From Xanthobacteraceae bacterium (GTDB lineage: Bacteria; Pseudomonadota; Alphaproteobacteria; Rhizobiales; Xanthobacteraceae), in assembly GCA_030036975.1 (NCBI GenBank), contig JASHSE010000202.1, positions 1 through 6,786 of the forward strand: DNA of 6,786 bases, written 5' to 3'. Both the position numbers and the translations under genes were made by a program. Positions 1 through 5,895 of this stretch are shown piece by piece (the first letter of the stretch is position 1; each line of letters opens with the position of its first letter). The notes under the pieces were generated by a model. The model worked only from the letters and a program-made list of their open reading frames with translations, had not been told where the DNA came from and did not search any database.

Positions 1-2
1 TC

Positions 3-122
3 GTGCGCGATGCATCGGACCTGGACCAGCGGATCCCGCGCTGGGTGACCGCTTTTTTGCGGCATTTCTGGCAGTCCGCCGGGCGGGCGGCGGCGCCTTC
101 AGCCGGTGGTGCGGCCTGTTAG
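3..122 (+). CDS. C-terminal tail of an unidentified upstream gene (partial)
   Basis: An open frame enters from the left edge and stops at TAG 120-122, giving about 39 residues that begin VRDASDLDQRIPRW. It has a plausible aromatic and basic helical stretch (RWVTAFLRHFW) and then an Ala/Gly-rich tail (SAGRAAAPSAGGAAC) like many high-GC C-termini. The other two forward frames look less protein-like: one stops at 46-48, and the other runs on into the downstream gap. I do not recognise the family. Given the neighbours, a glycan-related enzyme such as a glycosyltransferase, kinase or nucleotidyltransferase is possible, but nothing visible decides this. It is 165 bp upstream of the SIS gene, so it may belong to a different transcript. 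Confidence 0.4.
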   Translation: MRDASDLDQRIPRWVTAFLRHFWQSAGRAAAPSAGGAAC

Positions 123-142
123 GGCGTCCCTGCAGCGGAATG

Positions 143-186
143 CGGTTCCGCCCGTTGCGGCATATTGCCCTCGTCGGGCGGAGCCG
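143..186. repeat. 12-bp inverted repeat around a promoter-like element
   Basis: The arm CGGTTCCGCCCG (143-154) is the reverse complement of CGGGCGGAGCCG (175-186) except at one position, 146/183, which would be a G-U pair in RNA. The 20-nt loop has a small inner GGC/GCC pairing (159-161 with 167-169). No T-run follows, so it does not look like an intrinsic terminator. It lies 20 bases after the upstream stop and its right arm overlaps the spacer of the promoter candidate at 165-193, so it could be an operator, a transcript-end structure of the upstream gene, or a dispersed palindromic element. The match is seen directly; the role is inference. Confidence 0.5.
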
Positions 187-193
187 GTATCAA
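165..193 (+). promoter_or_regulatory. Candidate sigma70-type promoter for the SIS gene and the genes after it
   Basis: TTGCCC (165-170) and TATCAA (188-193) are separated by exactly 17 bp and each matches 4 of 6 consensus positions (TTGACA, TATAAT). A start near position 200 would give a leader of roughly 88 nt before the GTG at 288. It is the only decent pair I found in this gap. Such matches occur by chance, so this is a weak call. Confidence 0.25.
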
Positions 194-230
194 GACCCGC
201 AACGCGGCGGTCCACGGCGCCTAGTCGGAA

Positions 231-250
231 CGGTGCTCGGCGGGGCACCG
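231..250 (+). other. Small GC-rich leader hairpin
   Basis: CGGTGC (231-236) pairs perfectly with GCACCG (245-250) around an 8-nt loop, and a TTTT run follows at 254-257 after a 3-nt gap. This resembles a weak intrinsic terminator or attenuator placed 37 bases before the SIS start. The short stem and interrupted T-run make real termination doubtful. Confidence 0.3.
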
Positions 251-274
251 ACGTTTTGTCGAGCAGATCGGGTC

Positions 275-283
275 GGGAGAGAG
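275..283 (+). promoter_or_regulatory. Shine-Dalgarno that fixes the GTG start of the SIS gene
   Basis: GGGAGAGAG lies just upstream of GTG 288, with 8 nt between GGGAG (275-279) and the start. It is the clearest ribosome binding site in the first half of the window and supports the GTG start, as there is no good in-frame ATG nearby. Confidence 0.6.
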
Positions 284-287
284 CATC

Positions 288-869
288 GTGCGCGAGCTGT
301 TGCAGCGGTATTTCGGAACGCTGGAAGGCGCGCTGAGCGGCGCCGAGGTGACGGATTTTTCCGGCAAGATGCTGACGCTCGAAGACGGCTGCGATTGGGT
401 GCGCCGCATCGCCCACCAGGCTCATGACGCCGGCGACAAGATCATCTTCGTCGGCAACGGCGGCAGCGCCAGCATCGCCAGCCATCTGGCGATCGATTTT
501 TCCAAGAACGGCGGCCTGCGCTCGATGGCATTCAATGACGCAGCGGCGCTCACCTGTCTCGGCAACGATCTCGGCTATGAGAACGTGTTCGCCACCCAGA
601 TCGATTTTCATGCCCGTCCCGGCGATGTTTTGATCGCGATATCGAGCTCCGGCCGCTCGCCGAACATCTTGGGCGCCGTAAAGGCGGCCCGCCAGCGCGG
701 CTGCAAGGTGGCGACGTTCTCGGGCTTCACCGAAGAAAACGAATTGCGGAAGAGCGGCGACGTCAATTTCTACATTCGCGCCCGCGAATACGGCTTCGTC
801 GAAGTGGCGCATCTGGCGCTCTGCCACGCCGTGCTCGACATCGACATGGGCTGGCGGCCGCCGGCGTGA
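288..869 (+). CDS. SIS-domain sugar-phosphate isomerase, phosphoheptose isomerase (GmhA) type
   Basis: The 193-residue product is one SIS domain of normal GmhA length. GmhA converts D-sedoheptulose 7-phosphate to D-glycero-D-manno-heptose 7-phosphate in the cytoplasm, the first step of heptose nucleotide synthesis. Visible marks are the phosphate-binding loop GNGGSASIASH (56-66), CLGNDLGYENVF (90-101), the second phosphate-binding stretch GDVLIAISSSGRS (112-124) and the C-terminal helix with E172 and H180. Against E. coli GmhA recalled from memory, the metal/catalytic set H61, E65, Q172, H180 becomes H66, D70, E172, H180, so two of four residues differ. The GTG start has a strong Shine-Dalgarno. 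The gene is followed after 29 bp by a GmhB-like phosphatase, which supports a sugar-phosphate route. The SIS fold is certain; the exact substrate is not, and another ketose or aldose phosphate is possible. Confidence 0.88.
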   Translation: MRELLQRYFGTLEGALSGAEVTDFSGKMLTLEDGCDWVRRIAHQAHDAGDKIIFVGNGGSASIASHLAIDFSKNGGLRSMAFNDAAALTCLGNDLGYENVFATQIDFHARPGDVLIAISSSGRSPNILGAVKAARQRGCKVATFSGFTEENELRKSGDVNFYIRAREYGFVEVAHLALCHAVLDIDMGWRPPA

Positions 870-898
870 CGCCGCGCGGCGATCGCCTTTGATCCGCA

Positions 899-1540
899 AT
901 GGCGATCGACGACCTTGGCCTTTGGTGCGACACCGGCGCGGCGGATTGGGCCTTCCGCCCGGCGCTGTTTCTCGACCGCGACGGCGTCATCGTCGCCGAT
1001 ACCGGCTATCTCGGCCGGGCCGAAGACGTGTGTCTCCTCGACGGCGCGGCCTGCGCGATTGCGCGCTGCAATTGCTTACGGATTCCCGTCGTCGTGGTCA
1101 CCAACCAGTCCGGCATCGCCCGCGGTTATTATGCGTGGAGCGGATTCCACGCGGTGCAGACGGCCTTGTCCGCAGCGCTGGCCACCGCCGGCGCCCGGCT
1201 CGATGCAGTGCTTGCCTGCGCTTATCATGCCGACGGAAAACAGCCATTGCGCCGCGCCGCGCATCCTTGGCGCAAGCCGAATCCGGGCATGATCCTCACC
1301 GCCGCCGAACGCATGAATCTCGACCTGTCGCGATCATGGATCGTCGGCGACAAGCCGGAGGATCTCGCCACCGGCGCGGCTGCCGCGCTCGCCGGCGGCA
1401 CTTTGATCGGCTCCGATGCCGGCGCGCGGCGGCAGGCGTTGCGGCTCGAAACCGCGCGCTTCGCCGTGACGGCTGCCGCAAGCTTGGCCGACGCTGTCGA
1501 CGCGCTGCTCGAAGCCGGAGTTTTGGCGGTGCGGCCATGA
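899..1540 (+). CDS. HAD-IIIA phosphatase, heptose 1,7-bisphosphate phosphatase (GmhB) type
   Basis: This 213-residue protein carries the HAD motifs in order: FLDRDGV (24-30; nucleophile D26 and acid D28), VVTNQSGIARG (66-76; motif II Thr/Ser region), RKPNPGM (125-131; motif III lysine K126) and GDKPEDL (150-156; D151, D155). These match GmhB, which removes the 7-phosphate from heptose 1,7-bisphosphate, and the related HisB N-domain. The loop where GmhB binds structural zinc (C-x-H and C-x-C in E. coli) reads CAYHADG (107-113) and HPWRKP (122-127): only the first cysteine is kept, although the loop length is the same. About 20 N-terminal residues precede the usual start of the fold. An in-frame TGA at 890-892 leaves ATG 899 as the first start; its ribosome site is weak. 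The stop overlaps the next gene by 4 bp. Substrate is inferred from the family and the SIS neighbour. Confidence 0.9.
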   Translation: MAIDDLGLWCDTGAADWAFRPALFLDRDGVIVADTGYLGRAEDVCLLDGAACAIARCNCLRIPVVVVTNQSGIARGYYAWSGFHAVQTALSAALATAGARLDAVLACAYHADGKQPLRRAAHPWRKPNPGMILTAAERMNLDLSRSWIVGDKPEDLATGAAAALAGGTLIGSDAGARRQALRLETARFAVTAAASLADAVDALLEAGVLAVRP

Positions 1541-2991
1541 GCGTCATGCCAGGCGCGCCGCCGCTGTTGTCGCCGCGCAAGGAAGCGATCCGCAGCCGCG
1601 CCGATGCAGCCGCGCCCGAGCGCGCCAAATGGCGCCGGCGCGCCGCCTTCTTTCATAGCGAGGATTTGCGTTACCTAAAGTTTCTCATTCCTCAAGGTGC
1701 GCGCGTCCTGGAGATCGGTTGCTGCACCGGCGAATTGCTGGCCGAGCTGAAACCGTCATTCGGCGTCGGCGTCGATCTCAGCGCGGCCTCGATCGAACTC
1801 GCCCGGCGCGCCTATCCGAACCTGCACTTTTACGTCGCCGACGTCGAAGCCCCGGATCTCATCCGCTCGCTGCCCGGGCCGTTCGACTTCATCGTGATCG
1901 TCGACACGTTGGGTTCGCTCGACGATTGCCAAAGCATGTTTGAAAATCTGCACACGCTGTGCAGCCGCGAGACGCGGCTGATCGTCGGCTATTATTCGCA
2001 CCTGTGGTATCCGCTCCTGAAACTCGCCGAATCGCTCAGCCTGAAAATGCCGGTGCCGCCGCAGAACGTGCTGGCGCCGGACGACATCGTGGCGCTCGCC
2101 GCGCTCGGAGATTTCGAGGCGATAAAAAGCGAGCGGCGGCTGTTGTCGCCGCTGCGCCTGTTCGGCTTGGGTCGTCTGCTCAATCGTTTCGTGGCGCTGC
2201 TTCCGCTGATAAACAGCCTCTGCCTGCGCCACTATACGGTGTGTCGCCCGCTGCGTTGCCCTGACGAGCCGCCGCGCAGCGCGAGCATCGTCATCCCGGC
2301 GCGCAACGAGCGCGGCAACATCGCGGCGGCCGTGCGACGCATTCCGCAGTTTGCGCAAATGCAGCAAATCATCTTCGTCGAAGGTCATTCCCGCGACGAC
2401 ACCTGGAGCGAGATCGAACGCGTCATCGCAGCCCATCCGCAGCGCGACATCAAGGCGTTGCATCAGCCGGGCACCGGCAAGGCCGACGCCGTCTATGCCG
2501 GCTTCGCTGCCGCCAGCGGCGACGTGCTGATGATCCTGGACGCCGATCTCACCATGCCGCCGGAGCAATTGCCGAAATTCTGGGAAGCGATCCGTTCCGG
2601 CAAGGGCGAATTCATCAACGGCACGCGCCTCGTCTATCCGCTCGAGCATGACGCCATGCGCTTTCTCAACCTGATCGCCAACAAGCTGTTCTCGCAGGCC
2701 TTCACCTGGCTGCTCGGCCAGCGCTTTACCGATACGTTGTGCGGCACCAAGGTGCTGCGGCGGTCCGACTACGAACGGCTCAAGGCAGGACGCAGCTATT
2801 TCGGCGAGTTCGATCCGTTCGGCGATTTCGATCTGATCTTCGGCGCCTCGAAGCTCAACTTGAAAGTCGTCGAAGTGCCGATCCGCTATGCCAGCCGGAC
2901 CTACGGCGAGACGCAGATTTCGCGCTTCCGCCACGGCCTGCTGCTGCTGCGCATGGTCATGTTTGCCTTGCTGCGCATCAAGGCCCAGTGA
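1537..2991 (+). CDS. Bifunctional class I SAM methyltransferase / family 2 glycosyltransferase
   Basis: The 484-residue product fuses two enzymes. Residues about 36-200 form a Rossmann-type methyltransferase: motif I VLEIGCCTGELL (57-68, Cys63 replacing the usual middle glycine), acidic D80 after the second strand, ADVE (101-104) and FDFIVIVDTLG (116-126). Residues about 249-460 form a GT-A glycosyltransferase of the dolichol/polyprenyl-phosphate sugar synthase kind: SIVIPARNERGN (250-261), GTGKADAVYAGF (312-323), the metal-binding LDADLTMPP (334-342) and FTDTLCGTKVL (397-407). A hydrophobic linker (about 204-230) and a hydrophobic C-terminus (467-480) suggest contact with the membrane rather than clear spanning helices. 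ATG 1537 overlaps the previous TGA as ATGA, pointing to translational coupling. An upstream TTG at 889 would add 216 residues read out of frame through the phosphatase gene, so it was not used. Likely role: adding and methylating a sugar in the locus glycan or on a lipid carrier; donor and acceptor are unknown. Confidence 0.9.
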   Translation: MSVMPGAPPLLSPRKEAIRSRADAAAPERAKWRRRAAFFHSEDLRYLKFLIPQGARVLEIGCCTGELLAELKPSFGVGVDLSAASIELARRAYPNLHFYVADVEAPDLIRSLPGPFDFIVIVDTLGSLDDCQSMFENLHTLCSRETRLIVGYYSHLWYPLLKLAESLSLKMPVPPQNVLAPDDIVALAALGDFEAIKSERRLLSPLRLFGLGRLLNRFVALLPLINSLCLRHYTVCRPLRCPDEPPRSASIVIPARNERGNIAAAVRRIPQFAQMQQIIFVEGHSRDDTWSEIERVIAAHPQRDIKALHQPGTGKADAVYAGFAAASGDVLMILDADLTMPPEQLPKFWEAIRSGKGEFINGTRLVYPLEHDAMRFLNLIANKLFSQAFTWLLGQRFTDTLCGTKVLRRSDYERLKAGRSYFGEFDPFGDFDLIFGASKLNLKVVEVPIRYASRTYGETQISRFRHGLLLLRMVMFALLRIKAQ

Positions 2992-3056
2992 CGGCGTAGG
3001 CAGCGCCGCTAGGCGATGCTAAAGGATGGCAGGCTCTGCGCGGGGCGTTCGATTCC

Positions 3057-4136
3057 ATGGCTCGACCGGCTGGCAAGACCGCATTGATTACCGGCGTGAC
3101 CGGGCAAGACGGCGCTTATTTGGCCGAGTTTTTGCTCGCCAAGGGCTACCGCGTCCACGGCGTCAAGCGCCGCTCGTCGTCGTTCAACACGGCGCGGGTC
3201 GATCACCTTTATCACGATCCGCACGAGGAGGGCGTCGCGTTCGACATGCACTACGGCGACGTCACCGACGCAACCAATGTGATTCGCATCGTGCAGGAGA
3301 CGCAGCCCGACGAGATTTACAATCTCGCCGCGCAATCGCACGTCCTGGTCTCGTTCGAGACGCCGGAATACACCGCCAATGCCGACGGGCTCGGCACGCT
3401 GCGCCTGCTCGAGGCGATCCGGATTCTCGGCCGCGAGCGGCAGACCCGGTTTTATCAGGCCTCGACATCGGAAATGTTCGGCCTGGTCCAGGAAATTCCG
3501 CAGACCGAACGCACGCCGTTTCGCCCGCGTTCGCCGTACGGAGCGGCCAAGCTCTATGCGCATTGGATCACGGTGAATTACCGCGAGGCGTACGGCATGC
3601 ACGCCTCGACCGGCATTCTGTTCAATCACGAAAGCCCGATCCGCGGCGAAACGTTCGTCACCCGCAAGGTCACGCGCGCCGTCGCCGCGATCGAGCTCGG
3701 CTTGCAGGACCGCTTGTTTCTCGGCAATCTCGACGCCGCGCGCGATTGGGGCCATGCGCGCGATTACGTCGAGGGCATGTGGCTCATTCTGCAGCAGCCG
3801 GAGCCCGACGACTACGTGCTGGCGACCGGCGAGAGCCACACTGTGCGCGAGCTTGCCGAAAAAGCCTTCGCCACGGTCGGTCGCCGCGTCGTCTGGCGCG
3901 GCAGCGGCGTCGACGAGCAGGGCGTCGATGCCAGCGACGGCGGCGTGCTGATCGAAATCGACCGGCGCTATTTCCGCCCGACCGAGGTCGACACGCTGCT
4001 TGGCGACGCCACCAAGGCGCGCACCAAGCTCGGCTGGCGGCACAAGACCACATTCGACGCGCTGGTAAAGGAAATGGTCGAGGCCGATCTGGTCGCGGTA
4101 CGGGACGAGCAAAATCGCCGGAACCGCGCCGAGTAG
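3057..4136 (+). CDS. gmd: GDP-mannose 4,6-dehydratase
   Basis: This cytoplasmic, NADP-dependent short-chain dehydrogenase/reductase converts GDP-mannose to GDP-4-keto-6-deoxymannose, the precursor of GDP-rhamnose, GDP-fucose and GDP-perosamine. The 359 residues show the nucleotide-binding TGVTGQDGAYLAEFL (12-26), the arginine-rich loop KRRSSSFNTARVDH (37-50) that reaches the neighbouring subunit in tetrameric family members, NLAAQSHVLVSF (89-100), the catalytic STSE (136-139), and YGAAK with Y161 and K165. The substrate-binding region FNHESPIRGETFVTRK (189-204), RDWGHARDYVEGMW (229-242) and RYFRPTEVDTLLGD (304-317) are family hallmarks. All catalytic residues are present. ATG 3057 has a modest G-rich site (3041-3047). 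It follows the fusion gene by 65 bp and precedes manC by 87 bp, which would supply its substrate. Some relatives act on GDP-heptose, worth noting next to the GmhA/GmhB-like pair, but sequence alone cannot separate the two. Confidence 0.95.
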   Translation: MARPAGKTALITGVTGQDGAYLAEFLLAKGYRVHGVKRRSSSFNTARVDHLYHDPHEEGVAFDMHYGDVTDATNVIRIVQETQPDEIYNLAAQSHVLVSFETPEYTANADGLGTLRLLEAIRILGRERQTRFYQASTSEMFGLVQEIPQTERTPFRPRSPYGAAKLYAHWITVNYREAYGMHASTGILFNHESPIRGETFVTRKVTRAVAAIELGLQDRLFLGNLDAARDWGHARDYVEGMWLILQQPEPDDYVLATGESHTVRELAEKAFATVGRRVVWRGSGVDEQGVDASDGGVLIEIDRRYFRPTEVDTLLGDATKARTKLGWRHKTTFDALVKEMVEADLVAVRDEQNRRNRAE

Positions 4137-4175
4137 CGCTTGCTTGACTTGCGCGCCGGAACCAATCCATTGAGA

Positions 4176-4193
4176 CGCCGCCGTTCGGCGGCG
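4176..4193 (+). other. GC-rich hairpin between gmd and manC
   Basis: CGCCGCC (4176-4182) pairs perfectly with GGCGGCG (4187-4193) around the loop GTTC. There is no T-run after it; more G/C-rich sequence follows. It may stabilise the end of the upstream message or slow transcription between the two genes, but it is not a convincing terminator. The nearby TTGACT at 4144-4149 lacks a matching -10 box. Confidence 0.35.
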
Positions 4194-4223
4194 CGGGCCG
4201 GCCGGTCAGCTTAAGAGCGCAGC

Positions 4224-5636
4224 ATGGCTTCTCGCATTGTGCCTTTGATCATGTGCGGCGGCGCCGGCACGCGGCTGTGGCCGGCTTCGCGCGAGAACCG
4301 GCCCAAGCAATTCCTGCAATTGTTCGGCCGCACGTCGACCTTTCAGGAAACCGTCCGCCGCGTCGGCGATCCGGCGCTGTTCGGCCGGCCGATCGTCGTG
4401 ACCAACAGCCAATATCGCTTCCAGGTCGCCGAACAACTCGCCGCGATCGGCAGCGAGGCTGATATTCTGCTCGAGCCGGCGCGCCGCGATTCCGGGCCCG
4501 CGATCGCGGCCGGCGCGGTTTTCGCCCGGCGCCGCGACGGCGACGTCGTCGTCGCGGCACTCGCCGCCGATCACGTCATCGATGACGCCGCCGCCTTCGC
4601 CGAGGTGTGCGCCACCGCCGCGCCCGCCGCTGCCGCCGGTCGGATCGTCACCTTCGGCGTGCGCCCGACGCGGCCGGCGACCGAATACGGCTACATCCGC
4701 GCCGGCGCGGCGCTTGGCGCCGGTCTTTTCGCGGTCGAGCAATTCGTTGAAAAACCGGACGCAGCTAAGGCGCAGCTTTACGTCGCCGACGGCTATTTGT
4801 GGAATTCCGGCAATTTTTTGTTCCGCGCCGATTTGCTGCTGGCCGAGTATCAGCGCTTCGAGCCCGACAGCGCCGCTGCAGTCACCGCGGCGGTCGAGGC
4901 GGCGGGCCGTGATCTCGGTTTCGTCACGCTGGCGCGCGAAGCGTTTGCGCGCGCCGTGGCGAAATCGATCGACTACGCGGTGATGGAGCGCACCAGCCAC
5001 GCCGTGGTGATGCGGGTGTCCTACGGCTGGTCCGACGTCGGCTCCTGGCAGGCGGTCTGGGAGCTGTCGAAGCGCGATGCTGCCGACAATGCCGGACAGG
5101 GTGCGGCGTTCTTTGCCGACGCCAGCGGCTGCTACGCGGTCGCCGACAAGCAGCTCGTTGCGCTCTTCGGCGTGGAAGACATGGTGGTGATCGCGACTGC
5201 CGACGCCGTCCTGGTGACACCGCGCGCGCAGGCCGACGCGCTGCGGCACCTCGTTGACAAACTCAAGGACGTGGCCCCTGCGGTCACCGCCGATCATCTG
5301 AAAGTGCACCGCCCGTGGGGCTCCTATCAATCGGTCGACGACGGCGAGCGCTTCCATGTCAAGCGCATCGTGGTCAGGCCGGGCGGGCGCTTGTCGCTGC
5401 AGCTGCATCACCACCGCGCCGAGCATTGGGTGGTGGTACGTGGAACCGCGCGCGTCACCATCGGCGACGAGGTCAAGGTGCTGCACGAGAACGAATCTAT
5501 CTATGTGCCGAGCGGCGCCCGGCATCGTCTGGAGAATCCCGGCAAGATCGATCTCGAAGTGATCGAGGTACAGACCGGCTCGTACCTCGGCGAGGATGAC
5601 ATCATCCGCTTCGAGGACGATTACCACCGATCTTGA
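4224..5636 (+). CDS. manC: Mannose-1-phosphate guanylyltransferase / mannose-6-phosphate isomerase (type II)
   Basis: The 470 residues match the usual length of the bifunctional AlgA/XanB/ManC family, cytoplasmic enzymes that make GDP-mannose from mannose-1-phosphate and GTP and interconvert fructose- and mannose-6-phosphate. The N-terminal nucleotidyltransferase domain (about 1-345) has the pyrophosphorylase signature MCGGAGTRLWPASRENRPKQ (10-29), ILLEPARRDSGPAIAAGA (81-98), AADH (114-117), FVEKPD (174-179), YLWNSGNFLF (191-200), SIDYAVMER (248-256) and YGWSDVGSW (267-275). The C-terminal cupin isomerase domain (about 355-470) has RPWGSY (363-368), the metal-binding LQLHHHRAEHW (392-402) and YVPSGARHRLEN (427-438). 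Both halves look intact, so both activities are expected. ATG 4224 has an AAGAG site 6 bases upstream. It directly follows gmd, the enzyme that uses its product, so the two form a GDP-mannose to GDP-4-keto-6-deoxymannose module. Confidence 0.96.
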   Translation: MASRIVPLIMCGGAGTRLWPASRENRPKQFLQLFGRTSTFQETVRRVGDPALFGRPIVVTNSQYRFQVAEQLAAIGSEADILLEPARRDSGPAIAAGAVFARRRDGDVVVAALAADHVIDDAAAFAEVCATAAPAAAAGRIVTFGVRPTRPATEYGYIRAGAALGAGLFAVEQFVEKPDAAKAQLYVADGYLWNSGNFLFRADLLLAEYQRFEPDSAAAVTAAVEAAGRDLGFVTLAREAFARAVAKSIDYAVMERTSHAVVMRVSYGWSDVGSWQAVWELSKRDAADNAGQGAAFFADASGCYAVADKQLVALFGVEDMVVIATADAVLVTPRAQADALRHLVDKLKDVAPAVTADHLKVHRPWGSYQSVDDGERFHVKRIVVRPGGRLSLQLHHHRAEHWVVVRGTARVTIGDEVKVLHENESIYVPSGARHRLENPGKIDLEVIEVQTGSYLGEDDIIRFEDDYHRS

Positions 5637-5655
5637 ACCGCGAATCGCGCGGCGT

Positions 5656-5673
5656 TGCCCCCATTGCCCCCAT
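5656..5673. repeat. Perfect 9-bp tandem duplication
   Basis: TGCCCCCAT occurs twice back to back (5656-5664 and 5665-5673). It overlaps the CATAAT box, and the second copy could pair imperfectly with ATGGGCGC (5694-5701). It may simply be replication slippage. Confidence 0.6.
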
Positions 5674-5826
5674 AATGTGCGTCTGCTGCCAAAATGGGCG
5701 CTGGCGACATCAGGCCGCCGTCAGCGTTTCGGCTATGTTCCGGTATCGAGCAGCCGTAAGGCTCAGATGCAAAATGTGTGCGTGTTCGATCGCGGCGCTG
5801 GTCGCCAGTCGGCCTGGGCCGTGCTA

Positions 5827-5843
5827 GGGAGGGGATGGGCGGG
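5827..5843 (+). other. Canonical G-quadruplex motif
   Basis: GGGAGGGGATGGGCGGG contains four runs of at least three G separated by loops of only 1-2 bases, the classical pattern for a stable quadruplex. More G-runs follow (5852-5855, 5864-5866, 5872-5875, 5887-5889, 5893-5895), so the whole tract from 5827 to 5895 is G-skewed. It is on the coding strand, 59 bases before the GTG start of the oxidoreductase, so it could fold in the DNA or in the mRNA leader. The motif is seen; folding and function are inferred. Confidence 0.55.
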
Positions 5844-5890
5844 CGGCGGCTGGGGTGGCTAGCGGGCAGGCGGGGTCCCGTGGCGAGGGT

Positions 5891-5895
5891 GAGGG
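5891..5895 (+). promoter_or_regulatory. Shine-Dalgarno supporting the GTG start of the oxidoreductase
   Basis: GAGGG lies 7 bases before GTG 5903. The nearest ATG (5913) is out of frame, so this site favours GTG 5903. A second in-frame GTG at 5855 would add 16 Gly-rich residues and is less likely. Confidence 0.5.

Noticed and set aside
106..427. Open frames of 76 and 95 codons spanning the first gap
   Set aside because: Arg-rich, no motifs, and they overlap the SIS gene in the wrong frame.
889..1536. Long N-terminal extension (216 codons) of the methyltransferase-glycosyltransferase from a TTG start
   Set aside because: It is Arg/Ala/Gly-rich, shows no domain, and runs in another frame through the phosphatase gene, whose motifs are clear. 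The real start is ATG 1537.
1756..2934. 392-codon open frame on the minus strand
   Set aside because: It mirrors the methyltransferase-glycosyltransferase gene; long antisense frames are common in high-GC genes, and its product has no recognisable motif.
3009..4112. 367-codon open frame on the minus strand
   Set aside because: Antisense shadow of gmd, without family motifs.
3026..4147. 373-codon open frame on the plus strand
   Set aside because: Out-of-frame shadow of gmd with an Arg/Ala-rich, low-complexity product; gmd has every catalytic motif.
4144..4173. Possible promoter before manC (TTGACT)
   Set aside because: No acceptable -10 box at 16-18 bp spacing; the -35-like match alone is not enough.
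4206..5627. 473-codon open frame on the minus strand
   Set aside because: Antisense shadow of manC; Gly/Arg/Asp-rich with no domain.
5701..5808. CTGGCGAC and its inverted copy GTCGCCAG about 90 bases apart
   Set aside because: Eight bases of GC-rich sequence at this distance can easily match by chance, and nothing else supports a structure.
5633..5827. 64-codon, cysteine-rich small open frame after manC
   Set aside because: It needs a TTG start inside the manC stop region, has no convincing ribosome site, and its Cys residues do not form a recognisable metal-binding pattern.
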